Assembly: GCA_949542085.1 (NCBI GenBank)
Contig: CATGXW010000064.1
Span: 1-5,946, forward strand
Direction of reading: 5' to 3'
Length of the DNA: 5,946 nucleotides
Source of the DNA: an uncultured Alphaproteobacteria bacterium
Lineage (GTDB): Bacteria > Pseudomonadota > Alphaproteobacteria > RF32 > CAG-239
Positions 1-5,136 of the stretch are shown here, in pieces (position 1 is the first letter of the stretch; every line of letters starts with the position of its first letter). The position numbers and the translations under genes were made by a program. The notes beneath the pieces were generated by a model. The model saw only the letters and a list, made by a program, of their open reading frames with translations, was not told where the DNA came from and ran no database searches.

Positions 1-397
1 CCGTGATTTTAGATGAAACTTCAATACTCATACGATAAGGACAATAAACCAAGTTCAATCCGGCAATTTGCAATCCGCGCGTCAATCGAGCACCTTTTTC
101 CGCTCGCTGCTCTTGTGCAACCTGAACAATTAACAATTGCCCTTCCGTAGCCTCTAAATCATCCAAACCACGCTCTTCACAATTGATAAAAGCTTCTCTG
201 CTATCGCCTATCTCAACAAAAAAGCCGGTCTTTCCATTAGCTAAATCAATTTTTTTAGTCAAACGTCCCAAATAAACAAACCCTTCGGCTGCTCTGGATG
301 TGTCATTAAACTCCAAATCGCAAAGAACACCGTTCTCAAAACCGGCTATCTGTGTTCCCGACGCCGATTTTTGATAAATAACCTTATCAACGCTCAC
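1..397 (-). CDS. rng: Ribonuclease E/G family protein, N-terminal fragment (runs off left edge)
   Basis: I translated this stretch by hand: 132 complete codons are visible from a GTG start, and the gene continues beyond base 1. The start is supported by AAGGAG at 405-410, seven bases upstream. The visible part matches the N-terminal S1-like RNA-binding region of RNase E/G. It has GFVYLGRL at about residues 39-46, then FFVEIG and EAFI, then the family signature KGARLT (101-106) and a following S-S-K-I where relatives usually have S-R-K-I. The family cuts single-stranded RNA during rRNA maturation and mRNA decay in the cytoplasm; its catalytic Mg-binding domain would lie outside the window. The preceding maf stop codon overlaps the ribosome binding site (TAAGGAG), so translation is probably coupled to maf. 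The maf-RNase order is common in Alphaproteobacteria, often followed by yacG. The S1 part diverges from the usual consensus (AFVDIG), so RNase G versus another short RNase E/G paralogue is not settled. Confidence 0.78.
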   Translation of the reverse strand, partial: MSVDKVIYQKSASGTQIAGFENGVLCDLEFNDTSRAAEGFVYLGRLTKKIDLANGKTGFFVEIGDSREAFINCEERGLDDLEATEGQLLIVQVAQEQRAEKGARLTRGLQIAGLNLVYCPYRMSIEVSSKIT

Positions 398-408
398 TAT
401 AAATCTCC

Positions 409-981
409 TTAGTGAATACCTGCGGAATTAAGCATATTTTTTGTATCATACAGAGGCAACCCGATAACACCGGATGTTGACCCGATAATCTTGCGGATAA
501 AAGCTTCCATCACCCCTTCTGAGCGATAACCGCTGCACCCAATCCAGTCATGACCGGCCACATAATCTTTAATTTCTTTTTCGGAAAGATGTTTCATCTG
601 GATTTTCGTCACATTCAAGCGCACGGATTGATGTCCTTGACGGTCAATCACACTAACCGCGCTTAACACCCGATGTGTCCGTCCCGACAACAAGCGCATA
701 ACTTCTTCTTGCTCTTCATCGGAATGTGCTTTTTGCAGAATTTTAGAACCGGCAACCACCACTGTGTCACAAGCCAACACTATTTCATTCGGATGCTTTT
801 CCGCCACATGCAAAGCCTTTTCTTTTGCCATGCGTTTAACATAAGCGGAAGCATTTTCCCCTTTATGGGGTGTTTCATCAATATCAGCAGGTTCTATCAG
901 CTTGGGAATATACCCCAACTGTTCAAGCAAACGCTTACGTTGCGGCGAACCAGAGGCTAAAATAAAGTCCTTTTCAGCCAT
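409..981 (-). CDS. maf: Maf-family nucleoside triphosphate pyrophosphatase
   Basis: This 190-residue protein has the full length of the Maf family, cytoplasmic enzymes that hydrolyse non-canonical or pyrimidine nucleoside triphosphates to monophosphate and pyrophosphate. Visible motifs are LASGSPQR (8-15), PADIDETP (31-38), the catalytic-type aspartate in ACDTVV (70-75, D72), ILQKA with K84, LLSGRTHRV (97-105), HLSE and IGLPLY (173-178). The first arginine of the usual SPRR motif is glutamine here (SPQR). The late motif, normally GYxIQG in dTTP/UTP-type Maf proteins, reads GYRSEG (151-156). SEG is the form I associate with the YceF (m7GTP) subfamily, while ACDTVV is dTTP-type, so substrate class is ambiguous. 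The ATG is preceded by GGAGG with a 4-base gap. The gene sits 31 bases after dksA and 11 bases before the ribonuclease gene, apparently in one transcription unit. Confidence 0.93.
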   Translation of the reverse strand: MAEKDFILASGSPQRKRLLEQLGYIPKLIEPADIDETPHKGENASAYVKRMAKEKALHVAEKHPNEIVLACDTVVVAGSKILQKAHSDEEQEEVMRLLSGRTHRVLSAVSVIDRQGHQSVRLNVTKIQMKHLSEKEIKDYVAGHDWIGCSGYRSEGVMEAFIRKIIGSTSGVIGLPLYDTKNMLNSAGIH

Positions 982-1012
982 AAATCCTCCAAAAAAGAAA
1001 GAAAACTAAGAC

Positions 1013-1438
1013 TTACGCCTCGTCGTCGTAGGTTTTTTCCATACGCTCGTGGCGTTCCTGAGCTTCAACAGACAATGTTGCCACCGGACGAACTTCCAAA
1101 CGTTCAATACCGATAGGCTCGCCTGTTTCTTCGCAATAACCATAAACGCCGTCTTCGATTCTTTTCAAAGCTTCATCAATTTTAGAGATTAATTTGCGTG
1201 CGCGATCACGAGTTCTCAGTTCAAGAGCTTTATCAGATTCTAAAGAAGCTCTATCAATCTGATCCGGCTGATTTAAGCCGCCTTGCCGCAAATCCTCGAG
1301 AGTATCTTTTGACTGTCCCAGCAACGATTTTTTCCACTCCAGCAGTTTCTGGCGAAAATATTCCAATTGCATATCATTCATATATTCTTCATTAGCTGAA
1401 GGTTTATAATCGGGAGGAAGAATAACAGTGCTGTCCAT
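1013..1438 (-). CDS. dksA: DksA/TraR-type RNA polymerase-binding transcription factor, single-cysteine form
   Basis: This 141-residue protein matches DksA, which enters the RNA polymerase secondary channel and, with ppGpp, adjusts transcription of rRNA, amino-acid and other promoters. A long coiled coil spans roughly residues 20-95. Its tip carries D59 and D62 in PDQIDRA, corresponding to the two functional aspartates of E. coli DksA (PDPVDRA). The C-terminal zinc-finger region is recognisable (GYCEETGEPIG, residues 100-110, then RLEVRP and TLSVEAQERHE). It keeps only C102: the other three ligand positions are T105, S123 and A126, so it should not bind zinc the E. coli way. Such cysteine-poor DksA proteins are known from Alphaproteobacteria and other lineages. 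The ATG has AAGGAG at 1447-1452 with an 8-base spacer. It lies downstream of fliX and upstream of maf on the same strand. Confidence 0.95.
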   Translation of the reverse strand: MDSTVILPPDYKPSANEEYMNDMQLEYFRQKLLEWKKSLLGQSKDTLEDLRQGGLNQPDQIDRASLESDKALELRTRDRARKLISKIDEALKRIEDGVYGYCEETGEPIGIERLEVRPVATLSVEAQERHERMEKTYDDEA

Positions 1439-1469
1439 TTTAGATACTCCTTAAATCAAAATAAACTTA

Positions 1470-1497
1470 CATATAGCAAGAAAAATAGCCAATTCAA
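1470..1497 (-). promoter_or_regulatory. Possible sigma70-type promoter for dksA
   Basis: Reading the minus strand, TTGAAT (1492-1497) is followed after 16 bases by TATATG (1470-1475), about 30 bases before the dksA start. Each box matches four of six consensus positions. An alternative pairing a little further upstream (TTGAAG with TATTTT, 17-base spacer) is equally weak. The 113-base gap between fliX and dksA shows no convincing terminator, so dksA could also be read through from fliX. Confidence 0.3.
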
Positions 1498-1551
1498 GCC
1501 GATACTTCAAGCAAAAAAAGCTATTTATCATATCTTATTACTAAAAGGAGA

Positions 1552-1974
1552 TTACTTTGTCAGTTTAGCCAACTCGACTTCCACCCGCAATTCAATTTCC
1601 GCAATAATATCTTTAAGGCGCTCGTCAGTTGTTTCAAACTGTTTTTCTTTAATCATGCGGGAAATCTCAATCAACTTATCCATTGACATATATCCCATCA
1701 GCAAACCGTCGCGGATATCTTCCAGCTTGTCCAAAAGCTGATTGCCGCGTTTCACCAGTTTTTTGCGAATTTCACGTTCTTCTTCATCATTAACCATTTG
1801 CGCGGCAAAAATAGCGTCCGTCACCGAAATATTGCTCACCCCGCCGACCTGTTGCTGTTTTGTTGCCATCGTTTCATTTAAAAAAGATGAAAAACTAGGT
1901 CCGCCGGCAGATCTTTTTGTTCCTTTCGGCCCGTTTAAATCACTACTTTTATTAACATCGTTAATCTTAATCAA
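1552..1974 (-). CDS. fliX: FliX-like class II flagellar assembly regulator
   Basis: From the TTG at 1974 this encodes 140 residues. The conserved helical C-terminal half matches the FliX family (flagellar assembly regulators) as I recall it: AIFAAQ near residue 54, the basic block RKKLVKRGNQLLDKLEDI, and the ending AEIELRVEVELAKL. The first 45 or so residues are Gly/Ser/Lys-rich and probably disordered. In Caulobacter, FliX works with the sigma54 activator FlbD to couple assembly of early flagellar structures to later flagellar genes, and its gene usually sits near the P-ring gene flgI. No other flagellar gene is visible here. Start choice: an in-frame TTG at 1980 lies only two bases from the GAGG ribosome binding site, whereas the TTG at 1974 is eight bases away and gives an N-terminus starting MIKIND. 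The gene begins just after the prepilin gene, whose stop overlaps this binding site. Confidence 0.82.
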   Translation of the reverse strand: MIKINDVNKSSDLNGPKGTKRSAGGPSFSSFLNETMATKQQQVGGVSNISVTDAIFAAQMVNDEEEREIRKKLVKRGNQLLDKLEDIRDGLLMGYMSMDKLIEISRMIKEKQFETTDERLKDIIAEIELRVEVELAKLTK

Positions 1975-1986
1975 CGGCAATACCTC

Positions 1987-2631
1987 TTATTGGAAAAGCC
2001 AAATAACATTAAAATTGTTTTTGCTTGTGTTACTATCTTTAAATTTTTCCGTAATTTTAGATGTAACAATGGGAAAATCTTCTGTTTCCCCCTCAAAACC
2101 GGCAATATACCTCTTAATCTTCGGCAAAACAAAAGTGATACCGCCATCCCCGCCCTCATCTTGATAAATAGAAAAAGCCAGCAAATCCGAAGTTCCGTTA
2201 TCTGTCCAGCTAAGTTGGGCCAAACTCAAACAAGAGCGGAAAGTCAGCCCCTTAAACTCCACCTGAAAAAACTCTTTTGTTTTAACATCAGGTTCACCAA
2301 CGGCTTCAATAATGACTTCACCACCCAACCTATGAAACAGAGATTTTCCGCCGCCTTGCTTTGATACATACATTTGCGAGGGAACAATCTTTTCATTAGC
2401 CAAATCTTCCGAAGACTTTTCGGCCAACTCGGCATAATTCCCATCAGCGGAAAAACGGTTTCTTATTCCTTTATAGATATCTTTTATCTCGCCTTCAACG
2501 GAATATTGCTTAAACATTGAAAACATGCTGCCGATAAGCTTCATCCCCGAAATACTCACTACGCCGATAATACAAATGACGGCTAGCGTTTCCAACATCG
2601 TTGACCCTTTTTCATTCGTGTTTATCAACAT
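1987..2631 (-). CDS. Type IV prepilin-like protein (minor pilin/pseudopilin), function unknown
   Basis: This protein of 214 residues has a class III prepilin signal. A short hydrophilic leader ending in EKG (7-9) is followed by STMLETLAVICII, with the glutamate expected at mature position +5 (E14) and a hydrophobic helix of about 20 residues. A prepilin peptidase would cut after G9, and the product would sit in the inner membrane with its C-terminal domain in the periplasm or in a filament. The rest (about 45-214) looks like a soluble alpha/beta domain with one cysteine (in SCLSLAQ), and I do not recognise its family. A longer reading frame starts at 2673. I chose the ATG at 2631 because AAGGAG (2639-2644) lies seven bases before it and because the extra 14 residues would place a second hydrophobic stretch ahead of the prepilin signal. 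It is transcribed ahead of fliX. No assembly ATPase, platform protein or peptidase gene lies in the window. Confidence 0.8.
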   Translation of the reverse strand: MLINTNEKGSTMLETLAVICIIGVVSISGMKLIGSMFSMFKQYSVEGEIKDIYKGIRNRFSADGNYAELAEKSSEDLANEKIVPSQMYVSKQGGGKSLFHRLGGEVIIEAVGEPDVKTKEFFQVEFKGLTFRSCLSLAQLSWTDNGTSDLLAFSIYQDEGGDGGITFVLPKIKRYIAGFEGETEDFPIVTSKITEKFKDSNTSKNNFNVIWLFQ

Positions 2632-2685
2632 ATTTCTTCTCCTTAGCGGGAAGATTATCACTAAAAGTTTCATTAAACAATAATT

Positions 2686-2716
2686 TTGTAATATAAATTT
2701 ACTTTATTTTTATAAT
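2686..2716 (+). promoter_or_regulatory. Probable promoter of the outer-membrane barrel gene
   Basis: A perfect TATAAT lies at 2711-2716, with TTGTAA at 2686-2691 as the best -35 match (19-base spacer, longer than ideal), in a very AT-rich tract. A start near 2723 would give a leader of about 77 bases. An alternative -10, TATAGT at 2725-2730, has only a poor -35. The prepilin gene must be transcribed the other way from the same 168-base gap. The best minus-strand candidate I see is GATAAT (2654-2659), without a good -35. Confidence 0.42.
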
Positions 2717-2727
2717 TTATAGTCTAT

Positions 2728-2748
2728 AGTACTACATGTGTAGATACT
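2728..2748. repeat. Imperfect inverted repeat in the barrel-gene leader
   Basis: The arm AGTACTACA (2728-2736) pairs with TGTAG plus TACT (2739-2743 and 2745-2748), interrupted only by a bulged A at 2744. The centre TG is too small for an RNA loop, so in RNA the innermost pair would open to give a loop of four bases. It lies just downstream of the predicted -10, near the expected 5' end of the transcript. It could be an mRNA-stabilising 5' stem-loop or a protein-binding operator. Confidence 0.5.
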
Positions 2749-2799
2749 TCTGCTAGAGATATCTGCCCATAAGTTTAAACTTGAAAAAGGAATTTATAC

Positions 2800-3336
2800 A
2801 TGAAAAGAACAATTGCTTTGATGGCTGCTGCTTCTGCTCTTGCATTCACAGCTTCTGCTAACGCTTATGATTTCACTCCTTATGTTGCTGCTGACTACAC
2901 ATACACAGACATGCAGAACTTGGCTGAGGTTAATGGCGGTAAAATCGCTGTTGGTACAGACTACAACAAATACTTCGGAACAGAAGTTTTCTATCAACGC
3001 ACAGGTTCTGACCGCGTTCATACAGAAGACGGCACAGATGAATATTCTCTGCAATCTTATGGTTTGGATGTTTACGGTTACCTGCCTTTGGGTTGTGAAC
3101 AAAAAGTTTCTTTGATCGGTACAGCCGGTTTCGCTTTCGAAGATATCAAATTCAAATATGAAAGTGACAATCGCGGTACAGAACATGGCGTAGGTTACCG
3201 TTTGGGTGCCGGTGCTCAGTACAATGTTGATGAAAAAGTTTCTGTACGTGCTTTGTATCGTTACACATTTGCTGACAAGCTGGGCGGTTTAGACCACATC
3301 AATGAATACTCTGTTGGTGTTAAATACGCTTTCTAA
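2800..3336 (+). CDS. Small outer-membrane beta-barrel protein (OmpX/opacity-like), likely abundant
   Basis: This 178-residue protein has a clear Sec signal peptide (MKR, then an Ala-rich hydrophobic core, cleavage probably after ANA at residue 22). It then shows alternating aromatic/hydrophobic and polar residues typical of beta strands: YDFTPYVAADYTYTD, YGLDVYGYLPL, VSLIGTAGFAF, VGYRLGAGAQYN, VRALYRYTFAD. The C-terminus is VGVKYAF, ending in the phenylalanine used for BAM-dependent insertion. Mature length of about 156 residues suits an eight-stranded barrel of the OMP_b-brl or OmpA-like superfamily. There is one cysteine, in LGCEQK. Codons are strongly biased to GCT, GTT, GGT and, for threonine, ACA almost exclusively, unlike neighbouring genes that use many GCC and ACC. 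With the good -10, AAGG eight to nine bases before ATG and a strong terminator, this points to high expression. Exact function (structural, adhesin or porin-like) cannot be read from the sequence. Confidence 0.88.
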   Translation: MKRTIALMAAASALAFTASANAYDFTPYVAADYTYTDMQNLAEVNGGKIAVGTDYNKYFGTEVFYQRTGSDRVHTEDGTDEYSLQSYGLDVYGYLPLGCEQKVSLIGTAGFAFEDIKFKYESDNRGTEHGVGYRLGAGAQYNVDEKVSVRALYRYTFADKLGGLDHINEYSVGVKYAF

Positions 3337-3339
3337 TCA

Positions 3340-3384
3340 TTCTCTGATTGAGAAAAGGAAGGGAATTTCCCTTCCTTTTTTTTT
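3340..3384 (+). terminator. Strong intrinsic terminator after the barrel gene
   Basis: A perfect 13-base inverted repeat, AAAAGGAAGGGAA (3353-3365) and its complement (3367-3379), runs directly into nine T residues (3376-3384). This is a textbook rho-independent terminator beginning 16 bases after the stop codon. A smaller hairpin, TTCTC (3340-3344) with GAGAA (3350-3354), sits just before it and shares two bases. On the minus strand only TTTT follows the stem, so termination there should be weak. Confidence 0.93.
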
Positions 3385-3395
3385 GCAAAAAAATC

Positions 3396-3424
3396 TGGTC
3401 AAAAAAAATTCCGTGAACTATATT
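3396..3424 (+). promoter_or_regulatory. Probable promoter of the lipoprotein gene
   Basis: TGGTCA (3396-3401, four of six -35 matches) and TATATT (3419-3424, five of six -10 matches) are separated by 17 bases. They begin 12 bases after the T-run of the preceding terminator. Transcription would start near 3431, leaving about 28 bases of leader with AAGGA upstream of the ATG. Confidence 0.5.
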
Positions 3425-3458
3425 AAAAGCAACAACAACATTCTAAGGATTAAATCAA

Positions 3459-3932
3459 ATGAAAAAAGTATTTTTACTCGTTTGCGGCCTGCTTGTTTTA
3501 GCCGCCTGCTCTCCCAAAGAAGAGACCACTCCGCCGGCGCCTCAACCGCAAATTGACGCAAACACCGGTGAAACAGTTTACTCGTTTGATTTAAATACCT
3601 TAACCGCCGGCTGTACCGAAAACAGCGAAATCATCTGTGCCATCAACACCAGCATCAAATGCACCATCAACCCGCAATTTGCCGATTGCGCCGAAGCCAA
3701 AGACGCCATGCCAAAATTTGTTTTTATGGATGATGCCAGCCTCCAGCGCCCAACGTCTCAATCTTATAAAATAACAAAAATCAAACCGTTAGAAGACGGA
3801 AATGTTGAAGTCTACACTCAAAGCACCTGTAACGGCAACTGGTTTGGCCTTTGCAACGGCAACATTATCTACATCATGAACAATGCCAAAGGAAAATGGA
3901 TTGTAAAAGAAATCTACGCCATAGAATCTTAA
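3459..3932 (+). CDS. Six-cysteine lipoprotein of unknown function
   Basis: This 157-residue protein begins MKKVFLLVCGLLVLAAC, a lipoprotein signal peptide with lipobox L14-A15-A16-C17. Serine at +2 does not match the Asp inner-membrane retention signal, so outer-membrane sorting is expected. A Pro/Glu/Thr-rich tether follows to about residue 35. The globular part has six further cysteines at 52, 60, 68, 77, 124 and 132, consistent with up to three disulfides in the periplasm. The C-terminal half (YKITKIKPLEDG, VEVYTQS, GNIIYIMNN, KWIVKEIYAI) looks like consecutive beta strands. I do not recognise the family. The ATG has AAGGA nine bases upstream. The gene has its own promoter after the barrel terminator and converges on the next gene, whose stop codon overlaps this one. 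Confidence 0.85.
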   Translation: MKKVFLLVCGLLVLAACSPKEETTPPAPQPQIDANTGETVYSFDLNTLTAGCTENSEIICAINTSIKCTINPQFADCAEAKDAMPKFVFMDDASLQRPTSQSYKITKIKPLEDGNVEVYTQSTCNGNWFGLCNGNIIYIMNNAKGKWIVKEIYAIES

Positions 3933-4402
3933 TCACTGTTCAAAACATCATATAAAGCCTTATCAAATTTTGCCTTTTTCGGATAAGATTGATGAGGCTT
4001 TTTTTTGACAACAATCCGTTCATCTGTTGTCATTTTTTGTAAATCGGCTATCAGTTTTTCATTCCTCGGCAATCGCCCTGTCCGACTGATATGTTTCAAG
4101 TCATCAAGATAATCATCATATTTTTGCTGATAATCAGCACTGCCGCTTTTCATCAGGCTATCAACAGAAACAGTCTTAACTTCTATTTCCTCGGTTGTCA
4201 TTTTTCTTGCCGGTTCCGGTTTGGCATTTTTGACAGTCTCAGCCTGCCCTTCATAATAACGCGGCATTGGTAACTTTTCTTGCTGCGGCAAAGCATGCGA
4301 CGGAATAAAAATATCCGGTTCCAATTGTTTGCGCACATATTTTCCCTCTGCGGCCATGACATTTCCGAAAAAAACAATCGACAATAAAATCAAAAACCTC
4401 AT
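3929..4402 (-). CDS. Secreted hypothetical protein
   Basis: This 157-residue protein has a probable Sec signal peptide (MRFLILLSIVFFGNVMA, cleavage after A17), so the mature protein should be periplasmic or exported. The rest is highly charged, lysine-rich and without cysteines. It looks partly disordered at residues 28-70, with a probable helix around 85-105 (DYQQKYDDYLDDLKHI). A short motif occurs twice, KMTTEEIEVK (67-76) and KMTTDERIVVK (123-133). No domain is recognised. GGAG (4408-4411) lies five bases before the ATG. It is divergent from the HExxH gene across a 50-base gap and converges on the lipoprotein gene with a 3-base overlap. Coding status rests on the signal peptide, ribosome binding site and neat packing against both neighbours. 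Confidence 0.72.
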   Translation of the reverse strand: MRFLILLSIVFFGNVMAAEGKYVRKQLEPDIFIPSHALPQQEKLPMPRYYEGQAETVKNAKPEPARKMTTEEIEVKTVSVDSLMKSGSADYQQKYDDYLDDLKHISRTGRLPRNEKLIADLQKMTTDERIVVKKKPHQSYPKKAKFDKALYDVLNSD

Positions 4403-4452
4403 AACTTCTCCGCGTAACTATAATTTAACCAATCTTGTGTAAATTATATTAC
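4403..4452. promoter_or_regulatory. Compact 50-base divergent promoter region
   Basis: The gap contains a plus-strand TATAAT (4419-4424) and a minus-strand TATAAT (4443-4448). Neither has a good -35; each -35 would fall at or inside the start of the opposite gene. Predicted starts (about 4431 for plus, about 4436 for minus) would make the two promoters face and overlap each other, so transcription of the two genes may be mutually exclusive. No operator-like repeat is evident. Confidence 0.35.
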
Positions 4453-5136
4453 ATGAAAAAGCTTTTTTTTATATTAACAAATATTTTCGCCGCCTGTGGC
4501 TTTCTAAAACAGGCGCATGCCTTTGATTGCGCACAAATAACCACTTTACCGTCAATTGAATTATCCACGTCATACGGCACACTTAAATACGATTTTACCA
4601 AAAACACCCAACAAATAACCAATATTGCTTCAAAATATGGCATTGCTGAAAAAGGCTTGTTTGCCTCCGGCTTGGCAACCGTGAACGTTTCTTGGGAAAT
4701 AGCCGTCAACACAATCGGAAAAATCTACGACAATTATGATATCTGCATTGTTCCGACCAGTCTGAAAGTCTTCATCGGTTTTTCTGATCCGACAATCTAC
4801 ATTTCCAATGAAATAGCTAAAGATTCCTGCGAATACAACGTTGTTCTGCGCCATGAACAAACCCACCAGCAAATAAACAAAGCGGCTTTGGATTACTTTT
4901 TGCCGATGTTCCAAAATGCCTTAAAAGAAATATCAAAAACCATCCGTCCCGAACATGTTTCGGTACTGACGGATATTGACAACGGCACCACCAGATTGAC
5001 ACAAAGATACAACAGCAAACTGGCTCCGTTAATTGAAGTTTTTAAAGAAGAACTGCTTGCTGAACAAGGAAAGCTCGACAATCAAAAAAATTATCACTTT
5101 GAGCAAAATATCTGCAAAAAAGACGACGAAAACTAA
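4453..5136 (+). CDS. Secreted HExxH-motif protein, putative zinc-metallopeptidase-like
   Basis: From the ATG at 4453 this encodes 227 residues with a signal peptide (MKKLFFILTN to AHA, cleavage after residue 23). The mature part has C26, C98, C126 and C221, suited to periplasmic disulfides. Residues 134-138 are HEQTH, an HExxH zinc-peptidase-type motif preceded by hydrophobic NVVLR as in an active-site helix. A third ligand might be a glutamate in EELLAEQ (199-205), but this is a guess. Residues 140-210 are probably helical. It could be a true peptidase or an inactive HExxH protein of a DUF-type family, and I cannot name one. An in-frame TTG at 4435 would extend it by six residues, but the signal peptide fits the ATG. 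Neither start has a recognisable Shine-Dalgarno sequence, unlike the other genes. FAAC near residue 15 resembles a lipobox, but the -3 Phe makes lipoprotein processing less likely. Confidence 0.8.
   Translation: MKKLFFILTNIFAACGFLKQAHAFDCAQITTLPSIELSTSYGTLKYDFTKNTQQITNIASKYGIAEKGLFASGLATVNVSWEIAVNTIGKIYDNYDICIVPTSLKVFIGFSDPTIYISNEIAKDSCEYNVVLRHEQTHQQINKAALDYFLPMFQNALKEISKTIRPEHVSVLTDIDNGTTRLTQRYNSKLAPLIEVFKEELLAEQGKLDNQKNYHFEQNICKKDDEN

Noticed and set aside
1503..1530. Possible terminator around the A7/T7 tract between fliX and dksA
   Set aside because: The stem is only three to four pairs with the homopolymer as its loop, so it does not qualify as an intrinsic terminator.
1742..2364. Plus-strand open frames opposite fliX and the prepilin gene
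   Set aside because: The products are low-complexity hydrophobic or basic sequences without recognisable signals and lie wholly antisense to well-supported genes.
2632..2673. Upstream extension of the prepilin gene starting MKLLVIIF
   Set aside because: It would put a second hydrophobic segment ahead of the prepilin leader and has no ribosome binding site, whereas the inner ATG has AAGGAG at ideal spacing.
2794..3186. Open frame on the minus strand opposite the barrel gene
   Set aside because: It is a cysteine-rich reading that mirrors the biased codons of the barrel gene. It has no promoter or ribosome binding site, and the plus strand has a clear signal peptide and beta-barrel pattern.
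4480..4500. Lipobox-like FAAC in the HExxH protein
   Set aside because: The -3 residue is Phe, and a better signal peptidase I site (AHA) follows at residue 23.
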